Below, in pieces: positions 1 through 8,940 of a DNA stretch of 42,272 bases. Each line of letters opens with the position of its first letter. Positions within the stretch are counted from its first letter, which is position 1. This DNA is from Caryophanon latum. GTDB lineage: Bacteria > Bacillota > Bacilli > Bacillales_A > Planococcaceae. The translations under genes and the position numbers were made by a program. A model generated the notes under the pieces. The model was not told where the DNA came from. It was given only the letters and a program-made list of their open reading frames with translations, and did no database searches. The stretch is from assembly GCF_001700325.1 (NCBI RefSeq), contig NZ_MATO01000011.1:1-42272 (forward strand), given 5' to 3'.

Positions 1-50
1 GCGAGCCGCAATACGCGAACTGCCAGTTGAATGGCTAATCAACAAGCTTG
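1..50 (+). repeat. 3' end of a Bacillales intergenic repeat
   Basis: The first bases (GCGAGCCGCAATACGCG, then a segment ending in CTAATCAACA) match the 3' end of the fuller copy at 33945-34135, which ends GCGAGCCGCCATACGCG. The remainder of this copy lies outside the window. The assignment rests on visual comparison within the window and general familiarity with such elements in Bacillus genomes. Confidence 0.5.
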
Positions 51-62
51 GTGCAACATATG

Positions 63-102
63 AAAAAGCACAAACGCTGTTAAGTCAACGTTTGTGCTTT
101 TT
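63..102 (-). terminator. Terminator of transcript C (after aldehyde dehydrogenase)
   Basis: A perfect 14-bp inverted repeat (63-76 and 89-102, core AGCACAAACG/CGTTTGTGCT) with a 12-nt loop. Its A/T-rich outer ends give a U-tract on the minus strand. It begins a few bases beyond the stop codon of the aldehyde dehydrogenase gene and closes the catabolic locus. Confidence 0.9.
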
Positions 103-105
103 TGA

Positions 106-1569
106 TTATAACGGGTATTCGCGGTAGCCGTTTTGTACGCCAATCCATTTCACTGTTGTAAATTTATCAATTGCCCATTCGCCGTTGAAGCGACCGACAC
201 CTGAATCTTTTTCGCCACCAAATGGCACGTGTGCTTCGTCGTTTACAGACTGGTCGTTAATGTGTACCATGCCTGATTTAATTTGCTTCGCGAGTTCGAC
301 ACCATGGTGTAAGTTTTCGGTAAAGATCGAGCCTGTTAAGCCGTATGGAGAATCGTTCGCAATGGCGATCGCTTGTGCTTCGTCGTCTGCTTGAATGATG
401 CATGCGACTGGGCCGAAAATTTCGTTGCTCGCAATCGGCATGTCGTTTTTCACGTTCGTTAAAATCGTCGGTGTGAGCACGCAGCCGTTCACTGTACCTT
501 GTAGTTGGACATGTGCACCTTGCTGAATGCTCGCTTCGACGTCCACTAAAATGCGATCGACTTGCTCGCGGTTAATGAGCGGTCCGATAAACGTCGCGTC
601 ATCATGTGGGTCACCAACTTTTAGTTTGCTGACGATCGCTGTGAAGGCCTCTACGAATTCGTCATGCACGTCTTTTTCTACAATAATGCGGTTGAGCGCC
701 ATGCAAATTTGACCTTGGTGCATGAACTTACCGAATGCCGCTGCACGTGCTGCACGCTCGATGTTCGCGTCTTTTAACACGACCATGACGTTGTTGCCAC
801 CAAGCTCAAGCGCGACATCTTTTAAGTGGTAGCCTGCAAGCTCACCGATGCGACGACCTACTTCTGTTGAACCGGTGAACGAAATTAAGCTTGGAATTGG
901 GTGCTGTACGAACGCATCGCCAATTTCTGAGCCGCGCCCGACGATGACGTTGACAAGTCCTGCTGGGAAGCCTGCCTCCTCAAAAATTTCACCGAACAAT
1001 AAGCCTGATGTGACCGGTGTGTCCGACGCTGGTTTAATAACAACGCCGTTACCTGTTGCGATCGCTGGGGCAATTGAGCGCATCGATAATAAAAATGGGA
1101 AGTTCCATGGGCCGATGACGCCGATCACACCTTTTGCAGTACGGTATACGCGGTTTTCCTTATTCGGCACGTACGACGGTAAAATTTGCCCTGTTAAACG
1201 TGTTAAAAAGCTCGCCGATTCTTTGACGATGCGCAACGCTGAGTTGAACTCCGACGTTGCTTTTAGCTTCGTGCCGCCTGCTTCGTTAATGAGCCAGTCG
1301 ATGATGAGTTCACGTTTGCTTTGTAAAACAGCGACAAGCTGCTCAAAACGTTGCTGCTTTTCAACGAGCGGTGTTGCTTCCCATACTTTTTGTGCGCGTG
1401 CTGCTGCTTCGTATGCGTCATCTAAATCTTGTTGGTTCGCCGCTTGAATTGTGACAAGCTCCTCGCCATTGTATGGGTTGTAGCTCGTAATGCTTTTTGT
1501 ACTTGAGCCGTCTTTCCATTCACCGTTAATAAACTGCTTTGTGAATTGCTGCTGTGCTAATTGTTCCAT
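106..1569 (-). CDS. NAD(P)-dependent aldehyde dehydrogenase, benzaldehyde/vanillin type
   Basis: Cytoplasmic oxidation of an aldehyde to its carboxylic acid with NAD(P)+. The 487-residue length is normal for the ALDH superfamily. The general-base Glu is about residue 255 (LELGGNN) and the nucleophilic Cys about 289 in GQICMALNR. The motif GPWNFPF near 153 is part of the cofactor site. The GQICMALNR context is typical of benzaldehyde and vanillin dehydrogenases such as XylC and B. subtilis YfmT. The start is ATG after GAGGGATC. It is the last gene of transcript C, 18 bases after the aconitase gene. In this locus it could turn a (hydroxy)benzaldehyde into the (hydroxy)benzoate consumed by the hydroxylase and gentisate dioxygenase. 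That link is inference, and an aliphatic semialdehyde substrate is equally possible. Confidence 0.85.
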   Translation of the reverse strand: MEQLAQQQFTKQFINGEWKDGSSTKSITSYNPYNGEELVTIQAANQQDLDDAYEAAARAQKVWEATPLVEKQQRFEQLVAVLQSKRELIIDWLINEAGGTKLKATSEFNSALRIVKESASFLTRLTGQILPSYVPNKENRVYRTAKGVIGVIGPWNFPFLLSMRSIAPAIATGNGVVIKPASDTPVTSGLLFGEIFEEAGFPAGLVNVIVGRGSEIGDAFVQHPIPSLISFTGSTEVGRRIGELAGYHLKDVALELGGNNVMVVLKDANIERAARAAAFGKFMHQGQICMALNRIIVEKDVHDEFVEAFTAIVSKLKVGDPHDDATFIGPLINREQVDRILVDVEASIQQGAHVQLQGTVNGCVLTPTILTNVKNDMPIASNEIFGPVACIIQADDEAQAIAIANDSPYGLTGSIFTENLHHGVELAKQIKSGMVHINDQSVNDEAHVPFGGEKDSGVGRFNGEWAIDKFTTVKWIGVQNGYREYPL

Positions 1570-1587
1570 GTCGATCCCTCATTTCAA

Positions 1588-4176
1588 TTAGTAGTTCAGT
1601 GCGTGCTGCTTACGTGCTGCATAAATCGCTTGGAAAATGCCGCGCTGTTTATATAAATCAATTTCAAGCTGTGTATCTAAGCGAAGGTGCAAGCTAATCG
1701 TTAGTGCATCGCCGTTTGGACGAATGATCGCGGCTTGAACGGTTTGTTTTGGTTGCAATGTGTCAGGAAGTACAATCGTAAATGTTTCCTCACCTGTTAA
1801 AGCATACGTTTGTGCGCTTTCGCCATGTTCAAACTGAAGTGGAATAATGCCCATCATCGCTAAGTTGCTGCGGTGAATGCGCTCGAAACTTTCCGCAATC
1901 ACTGCTTTCACACCGAGTAAATACGTGCCTTTTGCTGCCCAGTCGCGCGCGCTACCTGTGCCGTATTCTTTGCCAGCAAGTACAATTAGTGGTGTATTTG
2001 TTTCACGATAACGCTGTGATGCATCGTATACGGTTAATTGCTCGCTACTTGGAATGTGACGTGTGTAGCCACCTTGCTCTGTACTTAGTGCATTTTGCAA
2101 TCGTGGGTGGGCGAACGTGCCGCGCACTAACGCTTCAAAGTTGCCGCGACGTGCGCCGTATGAATTAAAGTGTTCATATGCTACGCCGATTTGCTTCAAA
2201 TAATGCCCTGTTGCGCTATGCTCCTCAATATGTCCAACTGGTGAAATATGGTCAGTCGTAATCGAGTCGCCGAGCTTTAGTAATACGCGTGCATTGTTGA
2301 TTTGCTGCGCGGACGTGTCGTGTTCGAAAAATGGTGACGGTTTGAAATACGTCGATTGCGGATTCCACGTAAATGTTTGTGTCGCCTCATACGGTAATGC
2401 TTGCCACGCTGCATCGCCTTGTAATACGCCGTCGTACGCTTCTGTAAATAATGTGCGCGTCACCGTATCGGCAATGACAGCTTCGACTTCGTCATTTGTC
2501 GGCCAAAGATCACGTAAGTATACGGTTTGTCCAGTCGTATCGTACGCAATTGGCTCGCTCGTTAAATCGATGTGCATCGTGCCTGCTAATGCGTACGCAA
2601 TAACGAGCGGTGGTGATGCTAAATAATTCGATTTCACGAGGCGATGAATACGACCTTCAAAGTTGCGGTTGCCACTTAATACAGCCGCGACAGATAACGA
2701 TTCATTCGTGATCGCCTCTGAAACGTCCTGCGCTAATTCTCCGGTATTACCGACGCATACGGAGCAGCCGTAGCCGGTAATATAGAAGCCGAGCTGCTCT
2801 AAATAGGGCAGTAACCCAGCTTTCGTTAAATAGCTTGTGACAACTTTTGAGCCAGGTGCTAAGCTCGTTTGAATCGTTTTATTCACCGTTAAGCCCTGTT
2901 CGACAGCACGCTTCGCCAGTATTCCAGCGGCGATCATATTGTATGGGTTTGACGTGTTCGTGCAGCTCGTAATAGCCGCGATCACAACGGAGCCATCTGT
3001 TAACGTTTCACCCCGCACGATAACTTCTTTGTTCGTTTGCTCAAATTGCTCCTTCACTGCAGATAGTGCGAGGCGGTCTTGCGGGCGTTTTGGTCCTGCT
3101 ACGCTCGGTTCGATTTGACGTAAATCAATCGTAATGACTTGCTCATACGTCGGTTCCGTCGTCGCATCATACAGTAAGTGCTGCGTTTGGCAATACGCTT
3201 TTACGCGCGCAACTGTATCGTCATCTTTACCTGTTAAACGTAAAAAGGCGAGCGTCGCATCATCGACTGGGAAGAAGCCACATGTTGCGCCGTATTCTGG
3301 AGCCATGTTCGCAATCGTCGCACGATCGGGTACACTGAGCGCATGCACATCACCGAAATATTCGACAAACTTGCCGACGACGTTCGCTTTACGGAGTGTT
3401 TCGGTAATCGTTAAAGCGATGTCTGTTGCTGTTACGCCCGTTTGTAGTTCACCGATAAGCTTCACGCCAACGACTTTTGGTAACGTCATGCTCGTTGCAA
3501 CACCCATCATGGCAGCTTCTGCTTCGATGCCACCAACGCCCCAGCCGAGTACGCCGAGCGCATTGACCATCGTCGTATGCGAATCGGTGCCAATGACAAG
3601 CTCAGGGTGCGCGATACCGCGGTCGTTCGTTGCGACGACGTGCGTTAAATATTCGATGTTGACTTGATGAATGATGCCGTTTGCAGGTGGCACGATCGCG
3701 ACGTTTTGAAATGCTTGCTGTGCCCATTTTAAAAAGGTGTAGCGCTCCTCATTGCGTGCATATTCTTGTGCGACGTTTTCAGCGAACGCATCGGCATGAC
3801 CAAACGTATCGACTTGTACGGAATGGTCAATGACGAGCGCTACTGGAATAACAGGGTTTACAGTTGCTGGGTCTACCCCGTCACGCGCGAGCTGCTCACG
3901 TAACGTCACTAAATCAACGAGCGCTGGTACACCAGATGCATCTTGCATAATGACGCGCGTTGGCAAAATCGGAATGTCGATTGCCTCGCGTGCAGCGATG
4001 CGCTGAAGCAATAGGATGCATTCATCGTCGCTCATGTTTAACGTTTGTGCGTTTCGAAGCAATGACTCGATGATGATTTTTAAAGTGTATGGCAGCTTCG
4101 CGAGCGCAATGCCTGCAGCTTGTGCGGCATGCTCGACGCTATGAAAAGTGAGCTTGCCATTTGTCGTCTCATACAT
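1588..4176 (-). CDS. Aconitase-family hydratase (AcnA-like paralogue)
   Basis: A [4Fe-4S] hydro-lyase of the aconitase superfamily, 862 residues, slightly shorter than AcnA at about 900. All three cluster ligands are present: Cys405 (SCTNTSNP), Cys471 and Cys474 (GYGCSVCVG). The swivel domain has the active-site loop GTGSARDWAAKG, and NSYGARRGNFEALVRGTF is preserved in variant form. Departures from housekeeping aconitase motifs (GCSVCVGNTG, HISPVGHIEE) suggest a specialised paralogue rather than the TCA enzyme. The start is ATG after AGGAGGTGGCGCG. It lies 11 bases after an HMG-CoA-lyase-like gene. Possible roles are hydration or dehydration of a tricarboxylate, 2-methylcitrate-like acid or unsaturated dicarboxylate. 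The substrate is not determined. Confidence 0.85.
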   Translation of the reverse strand: MYETTNGKLTFHSVEHAAQAAGIALAKLPYTLKIIIESLLRNAQTLNMSDDECILLLQRIAAREAIDIPILPTRVIMQDASGVPALVDLVTLREQLARDGVDPATVNPVIPVALVIDHSVQVDTFGHADAFAENVAQEYARNEERYTFLKWAQQAFQNVAIVPPANGIIHQVNIEYLTHVVATNDRGIAHPELVIGTDSHTTMVNALGVLGWGVGGIEAEAAMMGVATSMTLPKVVGVKLIGELQTGVTATDIALTITETLRKANVVGKFVEYFGDVHALSVPDRATIANMAPEYGATCGFFPVDDATLAFLRLTGKDDDTVARVKAYCQTQHLLYDATTEPTYEQVITIDLRQIEPSVAGPKRPQDRLALSAVKEQFEQTNKEVIVRGETLTDGSVVIAAITSCTNTSNPYNMIAAGILAKRAVEQGLTVNKTIQTSLAPGSKVVTSYLTKAGLLPYLEQLGFYITGYGCSVCVGNTGELAQDVSEAITNESLSVAAVLSGNRNFEGRIHRLVKSNYLASPPLVIAYALAGTMHIDLTSEPIAYDTTGQTVYLRDLWPTNDEVEAVIADTVTRTLFTEAYDGVLQGDAAWQALPYEATQTFTWNPQSTYFKPSPFFEHDTSAQQINNARVLLKLGDSITTDHISPVGHIEEHSATGHYLKQIGVAYEHFNSYGARRGNFEALVRGTFAHPRLQNALSTEQGGYTRHIPSSEQLTVYDASQRYRETNTPLIVLAGKEYGTGSARDWAAKGTYLLGVKAVIAESFERIHRSNLAMMGIIPLQFEHGESAQTYALTGEETFTIVLPDTLQPKQTVQAAIIRPNGDALTISLHLRLDTQLEIDLYKQRGIFQAIYAARKQHALNY

Positions 4177-4187
4177 CGCGCCACCTC

Positions 4188-5123
4188 CTATGATTCCACT
4201 TTCACTTGCTCAGCAGGTCGCTCTGATAAATCGCTGCTTTTACCTGCTTTTAACACGAAGCTATCGATGTGGCTCGGCAAATGTTGCTGAATGAGGCGTG
4301 CTGTTTCAAGTACACGGTCCAGTGATACGTTCGTTGGAATGCCCATCGCTTCAAAGCCGTGAATTAAATCTTCCGATGCGATGTTACCACTTGCACCAGG
4401 TGCGTACGGGCAACCTCCTAAGCCACCTGTTGAACTATCAAAGTGGCGAATACCTTCCTCGTAGCCAGCTACTGCGTTCGCAAATGCCATGCCGCGCGTA
4501 TTGTGTAAATGTAGCGTGAATACAAGCTGCGGGAAGCGTTGTGTTAATTCGCGTACAGTGCGTTTAATTTGCGCTGGGTTTGCCATACCTGTCGTATCGG
4601 CAAGTGACACTTCCTCAATGCCAAACGATGCGTAGCGCTCACAAATCATAATGAGACGCTCCACTGGTACGTCGCCTTCGTACGGACAACCGAACGCAAC
4701 CGAGATCGAGCCAGCAATTTCAATGTCGCTTTCTTTTGCGCGTTCAATGAGTGGCTCAAACTGCGTAAGCGCTTCTTCTGTCGTACAGTTGGCGTTGCTA
4801 ATGCTGTGCGAATCAGACGCCGACAACATGAGCTTTGCTTTATGTACGCCTGCGTTAATTGCTCGTTCTAAGCCGCGCACGTTCGGTACAAGCGCACGAA
4901 ACGTGACGCCATCTCGTCTCTTCACTTGTGCGAGCACGTCGTCTGCGTCCTTTAGCTGTGGAATTGCTCGTGGGTGCACGAACGACGTCACTTCAACTTG
5001 CTTGTAGCCACAGTCGATCAACGCGTTGACGATTTCGACTTTTACCTCAGTTGGAATCCACTCGCGAATGCTTTGGAAGCCGTCGCGTGAGCATACTTCT
5101 GTTAAAAATACTGCATCTGACAT
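4188..5123 (-). CDS. HMG-CoA lyase-like enzyme, copy 1
   Basis: A divalent-metal TIM-barrel lyase of the HMGL/DRE family, 311 residues. HMG-CoA lyases cleave tertiary 3-hydroxyacyl-CoA into an acyl-CoA and a keto acid. Catalytic positions are visible: Arg13-Asp14 (CSRDGFQ), metal ligands His205 and His207 in TLHLHNTRG, and the mobile-loop Cys238 in GGLGGCPYA. Asn208 replaces the Asp usual after the second His. The start is ATG after TTAGGAGGGC. It is placed 11 bases after a CaiB-type transferase, which probably makes its CoA-ester substrate. Copy 2 in transcript B (13194-14156) has a different active-site pattern, so the two probably act on different esters. True HMG-CoA lyase activity in leucine breakdown is possible, but the rest of that pathway is absent here. 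Confidence 0.85.
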   Translation of the reverse strand: MSDAVFLTEVCSRDGFQSIREWIPTEVKVEIVNALIDCGYKQVEVTSFVHPRAIPQLKDADDVLAQVKRRDGVTFRALVPNVRGLERAINAGVHKAKLMLSASDSHSISNANCTTEEALTQFEPLIERAKESDIEIAGSISVAFGCPYEGDVPVERLIMICERYASFGIEEVSLADTTGMANPAQIKRTVRELTQRFPQLVFTLHLHNTRGMAFANAVAGYEEGIRHFDSSTGGLGGCPYAPGASGNIASEDLIHGFEAMGIPTNVSLDRVLETARLIQQHLPSHIDSFVLKAGKSSDLSERPAEQVKVES

Positions 5124-5134
5124 GAGAAGCCCTC

Positions 5135-6346
5135 CTAAATAATGTTTTGTGCTTTTAGCTCGGCAATTTCTTCTTCGCTATAGCCGAGTAAGCCATGTAA
5201 AATTTCGTCGTTATGGTCGCCTAAGTCTGGTGCGATATCGCGAATCGAGCCTGGTGTTTCCGAAAACTTCGGCACGACGCCTGGAATTTTCACTTTGCCT
5301 AAACGTGGGTGCTTCACCTCGACGATGTTTTCGCGCGCTTTATATTGTGGGTCGTTGAAAATATCTTCAATGCTGTAAATTGGGCTCATCGGTACGCCGC
5401 ACTCATCTAAATATGTTTGCAGCTCGTCTTTCGTTTTCGTTTTCACCCAATCTGCGACGATGCCGTTTACTTCATCAAATCGTTGTAAGCGCTCTGAGTT
5501 CGTATGGTAGCGCGGGTCCGTTAACATGTCCGCACGCTCCATCGCATGTGCAAGACGCTCAAACGTTTTATCTGAGCTCGTCACTAAAATAATCCAGCTG
5601 CCGTCTTTCGTTAAAAAGTTACCAGCCGGCGCTGAGTGACCGCTTAAGCCTGGTGAACGTTCTTTAATGTGCCCTGTTTGGTCGTAATCCGTCACTAAAA
5701 ACTCAAGCATGCGGAACATCGACTCATATAAGCTCACATCGACCGATTGTCCAACGCCGTCTTCTTGACAGTCGCGGTAATACAATGCCGTCATCGTCGC
5801 AAACGCTACGTAAATACCTGTTACGTAATCGGTTAATGAAAACGATGGGCTAATTGGTGGGCGATCTGGGTAGCCGTGTAAGTACGTGAAACCACTGAAC
5901 GCGGTAGCTGGTGTACCGAACCCTGCTTTATGCGCGTACGGTCCTGTTTGCCCGTAGCCTGTTACACGTACCATAATGAGCTCTGGATTCACTTCCTTTA
6001 GCGCCTCATAGCCGATGCCCCATTTTTCAAGCGTGCCTGTGCGGAAGTTTTCGATGACTACATCTGACTGCTTCACAAGCTCCTTTAAAATTTCTTTTCC
6101 TTTTTCTTGGCGCAAATCGAGCGTTAATGATTTTTTATTGCGGGCAATGCCTGACCAGCGCAGCCCTTCCCCTTCGTAATACGGTCCTAAGTTGCGCAGT
6201 GGGTCTCCTACGCCTGGCATTTCGACTTTAATGACTTCTGCTCCGAAGTCACCGAGTAATGTTGCGCCAAATGGAGCCGCAATAACGGTTGATAAGTCGA
6301 GTATGCGAATGCCATCTAATGCCCCTCTTTTTTGTTGAACTGTCAC
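5135..6346 (-). CDS. CaiB/BaiF (family III) CoA-transferase, copy 1
   Basis: Moves CoA from an acyl-CoA donor to a carboxylic acid through an aspartyl-enzyme intermediate. Typical features are the N-terminal GIRILDLSTVIAAPF, FGAEVIKVEMPG and the SLTDYVTG segment, whose Asp is the expected nucleophile. The open frame extends upstream to 6553, but those 69 residues do not resemble the family and cross a terminator hairpin. GTG at 6346, after AAAGGACGTGGG, gives 403 residues, the normal length. It is the first gene of transcript C, immediately before an HMG-CoA-lyase-like gene, the same order as the second pair at 15362-13194. The donor and acceptor are unknown; succinyl-CoA or the pathway end product are common donors in this family. 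Confidence 0.87.
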   Translation of the reverse strand: MTVQQKRGALDGIRILDLSTVIAAPFGATLLGDFGAEVIKVEMPGVGDPLRNLGPYYEGEGLRWSGIARNKKSLTLDLRQEKGKEILKELVKQSDVVIENFRTGTLEKWGIGYEALKEVNPELIMVRVTGYGQTGPYAHKAGFGTPATAFSGFTYLHGYPDRPPISPSFSLTDYVTGIYVAFATMTALYYRDCQEDGVGQSVDVSLYESMFRMLEFLVTDYDQTGHIKERSPGLSGHSAPAGNFLTKDGSWIILVTSSDKTFERLAHAMERADMLTDPRYHTNSERLQRFDEVNGIVADWVKTKTKDELQTYLDECGVPMSPIYSIEDIFNDPQYKARENIVEVKHPRLGKVKIPGVVPKFSETPGSIRDIAPDLGDHNDEILHGLLGYSEEEIAELKAQNII

Positions 6347-6455
6347 AATTCCCACGTCCTTTGTATTGAGATAATATGTTAACTGCTGTTTAGTTGAATT
6401 GAATAAGGTTGTAAGAGCTGCATGAACGCTTACGTCACTTATGAATAAAGACAAA
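6347..6455 (-). promoter_or_regulatory. Candidate promoter region of transcript C
   Basis: A non-coding stretch between the terminator at 6459-6492 and the CoA-transferase start. On the minus strand a TATTAT hexamer lies 16 bases after TTCAAC, upstream of the GTG start. The -10 match is fair and the -35 weak, as at activator-dependent promoters. No copy of the CTGAAA dyad seen at 24423-24530 was found here. Confidence 0.35.
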
Positions 6456-6458
6456 GAA

Positions 6459-6492
6459 AAGACTATATCCTTGCGTAACAGAATATAGTCTT
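6459..6492 (-). terminator. Terminator between transcripts B and C
   Basis: A perfect 10-bp inverted repeat (AAGACTATAT at 6459-6468, ATATAGTCTT at 6483-6492) with a 14-nt loop. On the minus strand it is followed by the T-rich run TTCTTTGTCTTT. It lies 24 bases downstream of the flavoprotein hydroxylase stop. It may be partial, allowing some readthrough into the CoA-transferase gene. Confidence 0.7.
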
Positions 6493-6516
6493 CTCGCTTA
6501 TTTATCGTGATATGTC

Positions 6517-7698
6517 TTAAACAGACGCTGTTTTTCGTTCTTTGTATAACCACTCTAAATAAGTGTAATCGTCTGGACGACGGTTGAGCATGATCGTGTC
6601 GCGTAGTAAGCGTGTCACTTCATCCTCGGCGTGCTTAATTTCGCCCCATTTACGTGCACCGCGTTGTACTTGCGCTGTACGTGGAATACGTTCTTCCTCA
6701 TATTCCTTAAAGGCCGCTGCAACAGATGATGTGCTGCGTAGCTTATCAACTAAACAAGCGGCATCTTCTAACGCTTGGCATGCGCCTTGTGCTAAATATT
6801 GCAGCATCGCATGGGCGCTATCACCTAGCAGCGTCACGCGATTTGTTGACCATTGATCAAGTGACTCGATATCGTGCAGCTTAGATACGAAGCCTTCTTG
6901 CACGAATTTCAGCGACTCTTGAATCGTTGGGCAGCAATCTTTAAACATTTCACGAAGCTCATCGATTGAGCCCCAATCATCTGATTCTGCGTTGTAACGG
7001 TAGCTTTTGAATACGGCTACTTGGTTAATGACGCTTTTATGACGCACTGGGTATTGCACTAAGTGGATGCCAGGACCGATCCACGTTAACTTTTCATCCC
7101 AGTCAATGTCGATCGTCATTTCATCCATCGGTACAGTGAAGCGATATGCGACGTATTTTGATGGCACAGGACCCGCTTGCGTAAATAGTTTACGTGCAGC
7201 TGAGTGAATGCCATCTGCGCCAACAACTGCTTCTGCGCGTAACGTTTCGCCGTTTGCACATGTTAACTCGACAAAGTCCGCATGCTCCTCAACGTTCGTT
7301 ACTTTATGATTCGTTAAAAACGTAATGTTCGATAATGTACGGCAATGCTCCAGTAATACGTGGTGCAAGTCTGAGCGGTGGATTACGATGTACGGATAGC
7401 CAAAGCTTTCCTTGAATTTGTCGCCAAACTCCACTGCTGATAATTCCGTACCGCCTAATGCGTCCATAAAAATATGCTTGCGCGGGAATACCGCTAATTT
7501 GTATACGTCCTCTAGTACGCCAAGCTCATCTAATGCACGTAAGCCGTTTGGTCCAACTTGTAAGCCTGCACCGACTTCGCCAAATTGCTGCGCTTGCTCT
7601 AGCACCGTGACGCGTTTACCGAGCTTCGCAATGCCGTAAGCTGCTGCTAAGCCACCGATACCGCCACCGATGACAATTACTTCTTCCACATTTCCCAT
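6517..7698 (-). CDS. FAD-dependent aromatic hydroxylase, 3-hydroxybenzoate 6-hydroxylase-like
   Basis: A class A flavoprotein monooxygenase that inserts one oxygen atom into a phenolic acid using NAD(P)H and O2. It has the N-terminal Rossmann GGGIGGLAAAYGIAKLGK, the GADGIHSAAR (DG) motif in mid-protein and LLGDSAHAMLQYLAQGACQ (GD motif) near residue 290. The LQYLAQGACQALEDA context is close to 3-hydroxybenzoate 6-hydroxylases and salicylate hydroxylases. ATG at 7698, with GGGGTG six bases upstream, is preferred over GTG at 7707. It lies directly downstream of gentisate dioxygenase, which supports 3-hydroxybenzoate (or salicylate) to gentisate. It is the last gene of transcript B. Confidence 0.85.
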   Translation of the reverse strand: MGNVEEVIVIGGGIGGLAAAYGIAKLGKRVTVLEQAQQFGEVGAGLQVGPNGLRALDELGVLEDVYKLAVFPRKHIFMDALGGTELSAVEFGDKFKESFGYPYIVIHRSDLHHVLLEHCRTLSNITFLTNHKVTNVEEHADFVELTCANGETLRAEAVVGADGIHSAARKLFTQAGPVPSKYVAYRFTVPMDEMTIDIDWDEKLTWIGPGIHLVQYPVRHKSVINQVAVFKSYRYNAESDDWGSIDELREMFKDCCPTIQESLKFVQEGFVSKLHDIESLDQWSTNRVTLLGDSAHAMLQYLAQGACQALEDAACLVDKLRSTSSVAAAFKEYEEERIPRTAQVQRGARKWGEIKHAEDEVTRLLRDTIMLNRRPDDYTYLEWLYKERKTASV

Positions 7699-7716
7699 CC
7701 AATTCACCCCACGTTG

Positions 7717-8859
7717 TTATTTAATTACGACAGAGCCTTCCGCAAATTCCGGCTCAAACACTTTTTCAATCACTTGGTAGCCTTCATTTTCGCTGTACGC
7801 TTCTTCACGCTCGAAGCCGAATAACTCCATGATTGGTAAATCGTTTGTTGAGAATAAAAACGCTTCTTCTGTTTCTGATGTATTTACATGCTCATGCACT
7901 GCCCATACTGGTACGACGAAGAAATCGCCTGCTTCCCAATCGAAGCGCTCACCATTGATTACTGTGTAGCCTTTCCCTTTATGCACAACGTATACAGAGC
8001 TGTGCGTATGGCGGTGTGCTTTCCCTTTGAAGCCGACTGGTAAGCCTTGCATACGTGCACCGATGCGTCCATTTGCATCTTTACCTGTTGATGGGTTAAT
8101 GTACTCTACCGCAAAACCGTCATATGGATCTGGCTCAAATTGTGATTGTCCATCGATTGCTTGCTTCGTTAAATCCCATGTGTAACGACCAAGTGGCGCT
8201 GGTGATGGCTTACGATCTGAAATCGGACGAACCATACCACCTGCGTAACGTTTTGTGCCGTAATCTTCTGGGAAGTCGATTGGCTGCTGGCTTGCTGGGT
8301 ACATTTCAAAGAATGAGCTCGTTAACGCTGACGTGAACGGAATGTCTAAGCAGTCCATCCAAAGTACAGTTTCGTCGCCTTCGTTAATATGGTCATGCCA
8401 GCACCATTCAGGCGTAATGACATAATCACCTGGCTCGAAGTTGTATTTCACGCCGTTTACAACACCTGATGCGCCTTTTCCTTCCATAATGAAGCGTAGC
8501 GCTGATGTCATATGACGGTGTGGCGGTGCGATCTCACCTGGGTTTAATGCTTGTACAGCGGCGTAAAGCGTTTGTGTTGCCCCGCCCCAGCCGTGTGGTT
8601 GTAAGTATTTCATGCCTGGGTTTACTAAGTATACGGCGCGGCGATCAATTGACCCTGTACCAACTTGCAGTAAGTTTTTCGCTTTTTCTAACATGTCTAA
8701 AATTAATTGCTTTTTCCATAAGTAAGGAATGGCACGTGGTGTTGGCTGTGATGAACTAAACACAGACGCCCAAAGTGGCCCCATATTTTTTGATTGTAAC
8801 TCCTCGTGAAACTCTAGTAATTCCGGTGTCCATTGTTGCTCTAATTTATGTTCTGACAT
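7717..8859 (-). CDS. gtdA: Gentisate 1,2-dioxygenase
   Basis: A non-haem Fe(II) bicupin that opens the gentisate ring to maleylpyruvate. The 380-residue length and two-cupin layout fit the family. The N-terminal cupin has APPHRHMTSALRF (His114, His116) and a later WCWHDHINEGDE (His155, His157), the usual iron-binding region. The C-terminal cupin contains GFKGKAHRHTHSSVYVV. The start is ATG after GTGAGGAAA. It sits between the FAH-family hydrolase and the hydroxylase, forming a hydroxylase-dioxygenase-hydrolase module. A related 1-hydroxy-2-naphthoate or salicylate dioxygenase cannot be excluded from sequence alone, but the neighbours favour gentisate. Confidence 0.88.
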   Translation of the reverse strand: MSEHKLEQQWTPELLEFHEELQSKNMGPLWASVFSSSQPTPRAIPYLWKKQLILDMLEKAKNLLQVGTGSIDRRAVYLVNPGMKYLQPHGWGGATQTLYAAVQALNPGEIAPPHRHMTSALRFIMEGKGASGVVNGVKYNFEPGDYVITPEWCWHDHINEGDETVLWMDCLDIPFTSALTSSFFEMYPASQQPIDFPEDYGTKRYAGGMVRPISDRKPSPAPLGRYTWDLTKQAIDGQSQFEPDPYDGFAVEYINPSTGKDANGRIGARMQGLPVGFKGKAHRHTHSSVYVVHKGKGYTVINGERFDWEAGDFFVVPVWAVHEHVNTSETEEAFLFSTNDLPIMELFGFEREEAYSENEGYQVIEKVFEPEFAEGSVVIK

Positions 8860-8900
8860 CGTATTTCCTCACTTTCGTATAAGTAGTTTTGATGTGACGG

Positions 8901-8924
8901 CTAGTCGCTATATAAAGCAACTAG
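8901..8924 (-). other. Intercistronic stem-loop between dioxygenase and hydrolase genes
   Basis: CTAGTCGCT (8901-8909) and AGCAACTAG (8916-8924) pair at eight of nine positions around a short AT loop, in the 81-base gap between the hydrolase stop and the dioxygenase start. Weaker complementarity (ACG/CGT) continues outward. There is no minus-strand T-tract, so it is more likely an mRNA stability or processing element than a terminator. The hydrolase is transcribed after the dioxygenase here. Confidence 0.4.
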
Positions 8925-8940
8925 CGATCACGTCGTGCAA

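Noticed and set aside
848-1447. 199-residue plus-strand open frame
   Set aside because: Lies antisense inside the aldehyde dehydrogenase gene, with Ser/Pro/Ala-rich low-information sequence typical of shadow frames.
3134-3667. 177-residue plus-strand open frame
   Set aside because: Antisense within the aconitase-like gene; composition and lack of a start signal mark it as a shadow.
6347-6553. Upstream extension of the first CoA-transferase frame
   Set aside because: The 69 extra residues are not family-like and cross the terminator hairpin at 6459-6492. GTG at 6346 with a ribosome binding site fits better.
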